From Halichondria panicea (taxonomy: Eukaryota > Porifera > Demospongiae > Suberitida > Halichondriidae), in assembly GCF_963675165.1 (NCBI RefSeq), contig NC_087390.1:351001-415000 (forward strand): a DNA stretch of 64,000 bases, in the 5' to 3' direction. Of the stretch, positions 1-16,500 are shown piece after piece. Each line of letters begins with the position of its first letter. The stretch's first letter is position 1. A model generated the notes under the pieces. The model was given only the letters and a program-made list of their open reading frames with translations, did no database searches and was not told the DNA's origin. The position numbers and the translations under genes were made by a program.

Positions 1-107
1 TAGAATGTAGTATGCAACTGATTTTGGAGTGATCAGGGCATCTATTCGTAATTTACAACAACTTTTATATCATGTTTTTTAAAGTGATTAATTAATTGTC
101 TTTTTAG

Positions 108-251
108 GATGTGAAGCAAAAAGCTCGTAAGAAAAAGTGCAAGTCCTCCTCAACCAGATCCCACTCTCTCTCAACAAAACAAAAGCATCTAGGAAGACAT
201 GAATTCAACAATGTCATCCATAAGACATGTAGTAACCTCACCTCATACTAA
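108..251 (+). CDS. Probable 3' terminal coding exon of an upstream gene (partial)
   Basis: A pyrimidine-rich tract ending in TTTTTAG at 101-107 is followed by an open frame of 47 codons that stops at TAA 249-251. The peptide is very basic at its start (DVKQKARKKKCKSSS) and rich in Ser, Lys and His; I do not recognise the family. Two AATAAA-type polyadenylation signals follow at 416-421 and about 428, as expected for a final exon. The rest of the gene lies left of the window. The other two frames through the same stretch are closed quickly. It could also be a chance open frame behind a splice-like site. Confidence 0.38.
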   Translation, partial: DVKQKARKKKCKSSSTRSHSLSTKQKHLGRHEFNNVIHKTCSNLTSY

Positions 252-421
252 GTATACATGTACGTGTTTATTTTTGCTTGTGTGTATACACTGTTTTTGT
301 TTTTATTCTCTCTGCAACCACTTTAATATTATAATTATGACATTCTTAGAGTACAGTATACTTATCATGCTTATGATTAGTGTCAAGACTCTAGTTTAGT
401 AAGATAATAAATACGTTTTTG

Positions 422-1123
422 TCGTGAATAAAATAAATCTAGCTTTTTTGCTGATATGGATGCCATCATGAAGCAATCCTTTAACCATAGATTGAAGAGT
501 GCAATCTATGCTTTACTACACTGTCCACAGTATGAGCTTCTTGAGGTACTCTACAGCCTGAGCTTGAGCTTGTGGCACACTCATTATGCTCAATATCAAT
601 GTGGCCTCAAATTTACGCCGCAATGAAGGGCCTGTAATCGAGGTTAAGGTCAGTAAGTAGGATTGAGCCGTATGACGTAATGCGTTTCCAATCCCTTTCT
701 TTTACTATCTATGCTTTAATCGATGAGTGCTCTCGCTCTCTAGCTCCGAGAAGTGTTGAGAATAACACACCATGTAAGTTATGTGCAAGGGCTGGCTGCA
801 CCTTGCGAGAGCTGACGTAATCACACAAAGTACGAGCCACGCCCACTTAGAAATCTCTCGGCCAGATCTTCTCGCGGTAAGGCAGTTATCACTGCGGAGC
901 TGGCTACAGTGGAATGCTGCAACAATGAACACCTTACTTGTTAAAATTCTTTTTTATTTTTTATTTTTTATCTTTTGTGTTTGCTTTAGTTTTTGTTTTT
1001 GTTTACTGTTTTACGCCCCGAGATGGGTGCACATTACCCCCCCCCAAAAAAAAAAATAAAACTTAGAAATCTCTCCAGCTTTTTTTTTTTATTTTTATTT
1101 TTTTATTTAAAGTTACACATGTA
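422..1123. other. Intergenic stretch, no gene seen
   Basis: AT-rich spacer with short T- and A-runs (about 950-1110). No exon with good splice sites and no recognisable repeat ends were seen. The longest open frames here are short and of unusual composition. Confidence 0.5.
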
Positions 1124-1489
1124 GGGTACTGATTAGTCTGGGGGCCAGACCTAATAGCTCGGGGGCAAAATCAAGAGAGCTAGGATTAGGTCTGGAGACT
1201 CTTGCAGCATTTCCGTGTGCTCTAGCGGAATGTGGCCAGAGCCAATGAAATGCATATCCTATGTCATGTGATTTTTAAACGAGCATGCTGACTATAAAAG
1301 GGCGTGCCGTGGGCAGCTCCGACCGGATGCAACCAAAAAATGACAAAATGGCAACAATGAAATTCTTGAGTCTTGCAAAAAGACGCCCTTGACAGTTATA
1401 ATGCACATTCTTTACATTTTTACATTCTTCTTTTGATACGCCTTCTTCCGCTCTCTCACGAGATAGTAGACATAAACTAAAAACAAAAA

Positions 1490-2612
1490 ATGGCTGTAAA
1501 AAGTTTATTTCAAGAAGTCTGTTCTCAACCTCAAAAGAAGCCTACTGGGGGTTCCACAGGAGCTAAAATTCGAGACTGAAGATACCAAGCAAGTCTTTGT
1601 AGGTATAATTGACAGTGCTAAGCGTTGTCTTGCTGCCAGAGATTCATTGGCCCAACATGAGGATCTGACAAACTGATGCTGTTGTTGAAGATGTGGACAT
1701 AAATAACTCAAGTAAGTAGTTCATAGGTCTACAGTAAAGTTATTAGTCTAGTATAAAGTAATGTGACTTCATCAACCTGCGAACGCTTTTTCACATTAAT
1801 TTTGCATTTCATTTTACATGGATAAAGTAACGAAGAGGAGAGTTACAAGTCTGTAGGGAAGGACCTTTGTATAATATCTATTTGCAGTTTGTTCGTTTAT
1901 GTATACAGTCATTATGCCTCAGTTGGGCATGCGCAAGGTATATAGTGTGTCTGTGTGATGTGTAGATCGACTGTTACAGCTGCTCAATGATAAACGAATA
2001 GTTTCAGTATAATTATTGTAGGCTGCTAATCATAATTATTTCAATTAGTGGGTTTGCAAAATAATGCTTATGATTATGTTTGCTTACTTTGCAATTTGAA
2101 AGCTAGTACAACTTGTGTGTAGCAAAATAGGGAATAACGTAAAAAGAATTAAGTATTATCCGCCAGGGCCGATGAATCCATCTAAAATGTAAATTATATG
2201 TGCAGTGTATTCATTAATAATGGTACTGCATGTAGCTTCATTGCCTACACCGAGGCATCATCACCCTTTCAGTATAACATTCATTTTTTTCTCAGGTCGC
2301 GTTGAAGGACGCTTTGAAGGACTGCGACTGCCTTTGCTTGTTGACAGTCTCCCTGGGTACACCATCAACCTATGTAGAAAATGTAAGTATTACTATCTGT
2401 ATCAAGCAATATATCCCTAGCTCTTTGCTGGGGGGAGGAGAGCCTCACTGTCTGGTGCCATGCACTCCACTTGCTCTATTAAAATGGTAATAAAGATTTG
2501 TTTGATATAGATGTACTGATATTCCTTTTCAGAATCGAACTTTCGGTGAATTTCCACAATGGCACAGTTTCAATGCCGTCTATTATGCAAGAAAGCAAGC
2601 TTCCTAACTCTT
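1490..2612 (+). pseudogene. Decayed exon-like segments inside the level-1 transposon
   Basis: An ATG at 1490 opens MAVKSLFQEVCSQPQKKPTG and then stops. One base further on, after a G-run, a second frame continues for about 40 codons (to about 1675). Two later segments look like exons: about 2296-2381, after TTTTCTCAG and before GTAAGT, and about 2533-2607, after TTTTCAG, reading NRTFGEFPQWHSFNAVYY. The frames do not connect cleanly, so I treat this as a broken transposase or a captured host-gene fragment. I recognise no family. Confidence 0.3.
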
Positions 2613-3188
2613 CCACAACGTGCCCTGGAGTATGCTCACTGTAGCTGACCTGGAGCTGAAAAGATTCCTTTATTGTGCATTGCCTTTTGCTGTATCTATA
2701 CATAAAGTATTTGTCAGCCATTTATTTTATTTTTTGTTTTTTGTTTCTGCTTCTGGTAAAAAAGAAAAACTACCAAGAATGTATTTCCCTCCCTTTGTGT
2801 ATATTTTTTAGTGTTCACAGTGTGTAGTGAGTGGGTTCTGAGCGCTTTTGCGCAAGAGAAAAACAGCTCGTTACTAAGGCTTTAATGAAAATTTAGGGGT
2901 CAAAGGTCGCGCCCACGGCAGCTCTTTTATACTCAAAACTCGCTCCGAGATCCGGAAGTTGCTAATCCGGTAATTAAAGCCAACATGCTAGTTTAATCCA
3001 ATGAAATGCGAGTATTGCCTTTGTGGAATTTGGATTACAGCCAATGGAATTTAGATACCAATGAAATGAGAGTATTGCTACATCTACTCCTTCTTTATAA
3101 CCTCCAATATCACAGTCTCCTCCCTATTGACATTCCAAGAGCACACGGAAGTGCTGCAAGAGTCTCCAGACCTCTTTCTCTCTTCCCC

Positions 3189-4559
3189 TAGCCTCGATTC
3201 CAGGCCGATTAAAATACGGCCTGGTACCTATTGCAGGGTAGCCTCGATTCCAGGCCGCTTGAACACCTGGTATACCTTGTATGCGCATGCGCGAAATAAT
3301 TGACAACAATTTCATCATACAAATTGTAAAAAAACCGGACAAAGTTACAAAAGGGAATAATACGTATGACAATGTGACCACAATGGCAGCTTTCAGAGAC
3401 ACTAATCAAAGTAGAATAATTATGCTGCAGCAGTGTTGCTTCTTCTAGCTCTGTTTATCAAAGAGACAGTTCAAGAAAGCTTCCCAGACAGCTAGAGCTG
3501 CCAGCTAGGAAGAGTGGTGGACTCTTTAATACATCAGTAGATCTTGAGTGAATAACTTCCTGAGTGTCGAGTTAAAGCTTATTAAAAGCTTTCAGGAGTA
3601 ATCATAAGCTTCTTTATCTTCAGCAATGACTTCTTGTCGAACATAAAGGCAAGATTTAGTAGCAGAACACTTGCCTGGTCTATATTACCACAGCCTCATC
3701 AGGGGACCCACAGGAACACATCATGCCTTTCCTATAACATCTGTAGCCTTACAGTGTAGGGTGTCGTTAAGTAGAGACTTGGCTTGATACAATAAAGGGC
3801 GTAAGAACTCAGTCATCTTTACACAATACTTCTATGTAACGGACTGTAAAATCAGAATACAAATAGTATACGGTTTATTTTACTGACAGTATCCACAAAT
3901 ACACGGATTACCCCCTTTTTTGGGTAATGTACACGCATGCGCATACAAGGTATACCAGGCCGCCTTGTTCAAGCGGCCGGGAATCGAGGCTAATTGCAGG
4001 GGTGATAGTGCGCATGCGTTAGTTTATTCTCCAGAATCTGGGAAATCCCCTTTTTCTTTCTCTCATCTATTTTCTATCTTTGTACATCAGCTTAGCTCTC
4101 TATTGCGTTGTTCCAGAAGGCTTTCACACTAGTCTGAAGCCAGAAGAGGCTCTCATCTACCTCTATGACGGTTGTATGGTCAGGATGTCTTACTTTGGAT
4201 CTGTACAGGCTATGGGAAGTGTATGGTGCCTCAAACTGCTACTTGCGAAGACAACCCGGCTATAGGACCATCCTAGATGTAGATGAGAGCCTCTTCTGTC
4301 TTAAAACTAGTGTTCAAACCTTCTAGACCAACGCAATAGACGGCATAAGGCACAGCTTTACAGAACTCAGTCATAGAGATAAAGTATTACGGAACATATT
4401 TTTAGTAAACGGACTAATTTCCTGTGTAATTTACTAAGGTTTTACGTTCGTAGTACGATTACCCATAATTTATTATTCTGGGTAATTTGAAGCGCATGCG
4501 CACTTTCACCCCTGCAATAGGTACCAGGCCGTATTTTAATCGGCCTTGAATCGAGGCTA
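3189..4559. mobile_element. Middle TIR transposon (level 2), 9-bp target duplication
   Basis: Inverted repeats of about 50 bp begin with TAGCCTCGATTCCAGGCCG at 3189 and end at 4559. The flanking 9-bp direct repeat is CTCTTCCCC at 3180-3188 and 4560-4568. Subterminal inverted segments occur at about 4095-4165 and 4275-4345. It is nonautonomous: no credible ORF. It sits inside the level-1 element, and its left half is split by the level-3 element. Confidence 0.8.
3239..3992. mobile_element. Inner TIR transposon (level 3), 9-bp target duplication
   Basis: It starts with the same TAGCCTCGATTCC end as level 2 but then diverges (CCGCTTGAACA and later a GCGCATGCG motif). The matching inverted end finishes at 3992. 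The target duplication ATTGCAGGG is at 3230-3238 and 3993-4001, inside the left terminal repeat of level 2, so this element inserted last. No coding capacity was seen. Confidence 0.8.
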
Positions 4560-4692
4560 CTCTTCCCCCTCCCCCCTCTAAGAAAGAGGTCTGGCCCCCA
4601 GACTAGGGTACTGATCTAGGCAAAACAAAATAATAAAGAGTGCAACAAGAAAAACAAAAACAAAAAGTATACAAAAAGGAAAAATATACTTG

Positions 4693-4932
4693 TTAGTCCA
4701 TTTGGCATAAATGTGCCTCGGCCAACACCAAATCCATTGGTGGGATGGTCTTGATGGCGCGACCACGGGAGGACCGGGAGCCTCGAACACATTGTATAGC
4801 AGATCTGAGCAGACTATATGATAGGGAGCATCTTAGCCAGTTTATGACCTGGTGGTATGGTTGGTCCCATTTCTCAGCTAGGAGAGAAGCCAATCTTTTC
4901 TCTCCAGCTAGCCAGCCAAGTGGTCTGTCCAT
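4693..4932 (-). pseudogene. Retroelement-type C-terminal fragment
   Basis: An open frame of 79 codons contains KRLASLLAEKWDQPYHQV and WLRCSLSYSLLRSAI. The same peptide family appears at 22451-22804 and 47368-47721. From memory this pattern is found at the C-terminus of transposon proteins in cnidarian and sponge genomes, probably LINE-like, but I cannot verify the family. No upstream reverse transcriptase is present here, so it is a relic. Confidence 0.45.
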
Positions 4933-5167
4933 AGATCTAGCTCTGGAGAGCTCATGCCTGTGCTCATAATAGCATGTACGTAGAGAGATACTTGTATAAT
5001 CTTCAGTTGCCTCAAAGCGTGCATCATGCAGCTTTCCTTACTAACACACAGTCAAGTCGTGACAACAACGCGAGATATGCCCCTCTATCTTTCAAACATA
5101 CAGCCCCTCCCCCTTGCGCATGCGCAAATACTAAACGCCTGCTCTGAGTAATACCCCAAGAAACATG

Positions 5168-6369
5168 TAGACTCGCAAGCCACTCCCTTTTCTCTGATTG
5201 GACGGGGGCGGGAGAAAAGGGACTGGTGACTCTGGGACACATTTTGTGTCTCTACCAGAATTTGGGTAGAGATTATTCATTGATTTTTCCACGTGATCCA
5301 AAAATTGCGTGAGGTTAAGTAGAATTGCGTAGCCTGCAAAAGTGATCGCGGGCTTCTTAGCTACAGTTTAAGAATGGATGCTAGTGCTAGAAAAGAGAAG
5401 ATGATGGAGTAATAACATCATCAGGCATTCAGCTAGGATATAGTCATCTAAGACACCAGCAGAGATTAGCTTGTTTTAGTTTTACGTGATGAGAACTGGC
5501 AGCCGAAAGTCATTGGTTGCCTAAAGCTTTTAATAACCTGTACAATACAAGACAGATAATGGCAGCCGGCAGCAGTTGAATTGAGAGTAGTCAGACTTGT
5601 ACAAGCTGTCTTAAATCGCTGCCACTCCTCGGTTCAAAGAAGGACTGCCAAGATTTCTACGTTCATCAGCTGTTCCATGCTAATCCACAAGTTATGGCAC
5701 AACAGACACTGGTACAAGGATCTATAAAATCAAAAGGCTGGCTAAATAGATCTGTATACTTGTCTTCTGTGTGTCTTTAGCTTTTGACGCATCAGAATAA
5801 ATTGGATAATTTGCACGTGACATTAATATTTAATAGCATTCCTGATTTACACAAGCTGTAGCCCAGAGTCAGAGGAGGCTGGAACCACTTAACCTTAGCT
5901 AATTAAGGTCACTAATTGGATTTATCCAAACTTCTCTTGCAGACTACTTCAAGCCTAGTTTTTAGTGTCTATCAGTTTAAAACGTTATTTTTCAGGGGGG
6001 GTCAAATTTTATTTTCGCCAATTTTGCTCAGAAGCAGAGATACAATCAAAAGTCTTGCTCTTGTACTAGCCTCGATATCATGAGCGGCTTGTTCTCGAGG
6101 TCACTGCATTGCTGGCTTTGAGACTTGTATCTCTGCTTCTGAGCAAAATTGGCGAAAATAAAATTTGACCCCCCTGAAAAATAACGTTTTAAACTGATAG
6201 ACACTAAAAATTAGGCTTGAAGTAGTCTGCAAGAGAAGTTTGGATAAATCCAATTAGTGACCTTAATTAGCTAAGGTTAAGTGGTTCCAGCCTCCTCTGG
6301 CCCAGAGTCACCAGTCCCTTTTCTCCCGCCCCCGTCCAATCAGAGAAAAGGGAGTGGCTTGCGAGTCTA
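5168..6369. mobile_element. TIR transposon with 9-bp target duplication, host of a nested foldback element
   Basis: Terminal inverted repeats of about 75 bp begin TAGACTCGCAAGCCACTCCC at 5168; the complement ends at 6369. The direct repeat AGAAACATG flanks them at 5159-5167 and 6370-6378. The TAG start and 9-bp duplication match the elements at 3189 and 3239. No transposase-like ORF was found. Confidence 0.78.
5870..6299. mobile_element. Foldback (near-palindromic) element, 9-bp target duplication
   Basis: Two arms of about 185 bp (5870-6056 and 6113-6299) are almost exact inverted copies and leave a short loop. The outer ends read CAGAGGAGGCTGGAACC. The direct repeat GCCCAGAGT lies at 5861-5869 and 6300-6308. 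The target is the inner edge of the right terminal repeat of the 5168-6369 element, so this insertion is younger than its host. Confidence 0.8.
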
Positions 6370-6378
6370 AGAAACATG

Positions 6379-6607
6379 CTGATCAGTTAAATTTCAGTGT
6401 TCAATAATTAATAATAAGTTAAAGTCATGCAACAATACAGCAATGAGCATAAAAAAGATATCTGCATGAAATAACTGATTGCAACACAATAATTATAATA
6501 ATTAATTATGGCATCTGTTTTGTGACTGACACTCACATGATTAACAGAGGGGAAGAAGAAAAGTAAGTACATGTATATATAACCACACACACAACACAGC
6601 TAGCCAG
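6379..6607. other. Short spacer downstream of LIN9
   Basis: AT-rich sequence between the transposon cluster and the LIN9 stop codon. It should hold the LIN9 3' UTR. No clear polyadenylation signal or other feature was identified. Confidence 0.4.
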
Positions 6608-13468
<6,861 letters not shown>

Positions 13469-13574
13469 TTTTCATATTTCAGTCGTTATACCTACCGCGC
13501 ATGCGCACTGGGCGCCCCACATGGCATAACGAGCAACGCCCACCCGGAGCTCCACGTGGACCTAGCTAGCAGCA
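13469..13574. promoter_or_regulatory. Bidirectional promoter between LIN9 and WDR12 with an NRF1-type site
   Basis: Only 106 bp separate the two divergent start codons. The palindrome GCGCATGCGC at 13497-13506 matches the core of the NRF1 recognition sequence known from animal housekeeping promoters. No TATA box is visible. The same interval is repeated at 37513-37618. Confidence 0.6.
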
Positions 13575-16500
13575 ATGGATGAAAGTGAAGTGAACCATAT
13601 TCAAGCTTCTTTCTTTACAAAGGACTCCAGGTACAATTTATATATACTCTATAATAGTTAGACAATGTGTAGGAGATGTCTCTTAAAAGCCAAAGAAACT
13701 GTACCCAAATTAGGCTAAATTGCCCTAATCTTTAACTATTTGTATGTACTTGCTGATGATTTTTTCTGCCTGCTCAGATATTTTGTTCAAGACACCTCTT
13801 TTTCTCTGCCTGTGAATGTGACTCCTACAGAACTATCGTCCCTCATTTGTCAGCTACTAGAGAGTGAGTTTACTATAAATTAGCGGTCCACTACTTAAAG
13901 TATCTAACCAAAATTTAATTACTAGACCGACTTAATTGTTATCTTTTGAGCCATATTAGCATAAGAAATAAAGTTGTGTATAATTATAATTATGGTTGTA
14001 TAATTACTCGTGTGTGTATTTAAACACTGCAGGCAATGAGGCGGATACATCCAACAAGCTATCATCAACACAGTTTGATTTCCTCATAAATGGAGAGTTG
14101 ATTCGAGACAGCCTCGATTCCCACGTCACCTCCCGTGATCTCCCTACCGAGAATGTGATAGCTATCGAGTATGTAGAGCGTTCAGCCCCTCCCTCTCTCA
14201 CGGAGGAGCTGAGTCATCAGGACTGGGTCAGCTGTGCCCATTGCAGCAGACGATTGTGAGCACGTTGAATATTCGTATTAGCTGTATTTTGTACCAGGTA
14301 TCTAATTAATAGCTGTAGCTGTAGGATTTTGTATTAGCTGTATTTTGTACCAAGTATACAGTATCGCCCATTTTGCATGTAGCTATTCTAGCTTATGCAT
14401 GTCAGAAAGATTGAACATAGATATATAATATCTGAATGGCTATAGTATTTTTCTAGTGGAAGCATGAACTTATTTAGTTCTTAGTCTGCTAGAAATGTTT
14501 ATAAAGCTCATGTAGGAATTTTAGCATTAGCATAATAATTATTCAAGAACTCGGAATTATACTTCTTTAATTTTTCAGCATCCTGAGTGGATGCTATGAC
14601 AACAGCGTGAGTGTATGGAGCCACAGTGGTAGGTCCCCCCCCCCCCCCCCCACTATATTGTCGTGTACCTCAGTGCTGCTGCATCCGTACATGTGCAGGT
14701 AAACTGGTGAGTATGAGCAAGGAACACAGTGGACCAGTCAAGGATGTCAAGTGGGTCACTCCAAATGGTGAGAGCAATTGGTACAACATTGTCAGCAATT
14801 TCTTAACTACAATATTTCCCCTTTTCCCATTAAAAAAATTGTATGACATTATTTATAATTATATTATATCTCAGATTATATATCTCAGTAATAATCTGCT
14901 AGGAAATTTTTAATTTTATTGCCCATTTAATGCGTATTAATGCTATGTAATTAAACTGTTTGTCTCAACTCTCCTAGTCTCCACTGAAGAGGAACTGTTA
15001 TTTCTAAGTGCTTCTCAAGACCAAAATATCCACCTCTGGCAACTGTCTACTACTGGCTCCACCCTGTCCCTCCGCTATGAGTACAAAGGTCATGCTCGTT
15101 CTGTCGAGGCTATTGCAGTCAGTCCTGATGCTACTAAGGTGAATAGTGCAACTCGTTATAATTATTATGCAATTAAAAACTAATTATACTATCTGATTTA
15201 ATCTTCTTTCCTAGCTACTGTAGAAATATAGCTAAAAGTACAAATAATTATGCTTCTCCTTGTCTAGTTTTTCACCAATCAATTTACTGTGAATTGTATT
15301 TGCATCTCCTCTTGTATAGTTCTGCAGTGTTTCGTGGGACACGTTCCTCAAGATATGGTCCGCAGGTGAGTTAATCTATAAATAAAGATTTAGTGTATAT
15401 GTACATAATTATAATGACTACCGTATAGCAGGTGATTTTCGTGGGATAAAAAATTCGTTATTTTCGTGGGCAAGCTGACCTCCACGAAATTTTAACATAG
15501 GCGTGGCTTACCGTAACGTATGAATGCAGTGCAGGCAACGAGACTAAACGAAATGTTTGTTCATGAAAACCACCGTTTTCCAGATAAACGAATTTTGTAC
15601 CCCACAAAAATAACGCGCTATACGGTACATACAATGTAACTCTATGACAATAATTATGTGAATGTACTGGCCAAACGAAAACTCAAACTGTTATATTTCC
15701 CGCTTCCTTTGCAGTACCAGACGACAGTCTTCCTGATGAGACTCTTGATAACAAAGACTCTTCTTCTAAGCGGGCCAAGACCACCACCCTCAATCGTACC
15801 CCCGTCCGTACCCCTATTGTGACATTTCAGGGACACAGTGGGCCTGTGAGCAGTGTGGAGTGGGTGGGTGAGGAGGAGTTAGTGACGGCCGGATGGGATC
15901 ATTGCCTCAGGACGTGGGATGTACACAGTGGGGAGAACAAGACCACACTGGTGAGGGACTTGATCAGCACCGTATAACGCGAAATTTTCGAGGCACTTAT
16001 ATTTCGTGGAATGGCCTCTAAAAGCGTTTCGTTGCACAATGTTCGCGGAATGACTGCTTACCGGAAGCCACGCCTTTATATCTTTGCACATTATAGCTAA
16101 TTAAAGAACAATTTTCGTGTAGGATTTCGAAATTTTCGCTATAGTATCTCTGCCATAATCATCATTATTTTCTAGAATTGGCTCTGTAACTTTAGTTCTG
16201 GTGGTCCAGTTCATTTTGTGATTTTGTGAAATCTCAGAAGGAACTCTTCAAATGGTAATCTCAAATTTGGAACAAGCCATAAATTTTTCCTTTCGGAAAA
16301 AGACCATGAGTCATGGTACGGCCAAATTGGCAAATACTTTTATCTCAATTTTTATGACATCATTTGAAAGGCATTTTTCTAAGCTTTCAGAAAATCATAA
16401 AAATTTTGACTTTGGATCCACAGAATTCAAGTTATGGCAGCTGAAAATAAACGGAGGGGGTGGGGGTGTAGTTGAACATCTTTCAACAGCCATAACTTGA

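Larger units (their letters stand above)
1134..4605. mobile_element. Outer TIR transposon (level 1 of a three-level nest), 10-bp target duplication
   Basis: The ends are perfect 19-bp terminal inverted repeats, TAGTCTGGGGGCCAGACCT at 1134-1152 and its complement at 4587-4605. They are flanked by the direct repeat GGGTACTGAT at 1124-1133 and 4606-4615. Longer subterminal inversions also match: about 1180-1215 against 3136-3166, and TATA-containing segments near 1293 and 2928 that face inward. A 9-10 bp target duplication fits Mutator-like elements best, but no transposase was recognised, so the superfamily is an inference. The interior (1490-2610) carries short decayed coding-like stretches. 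A second element (3189-4559) is inserted near the right end. Confidence 0.75.
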
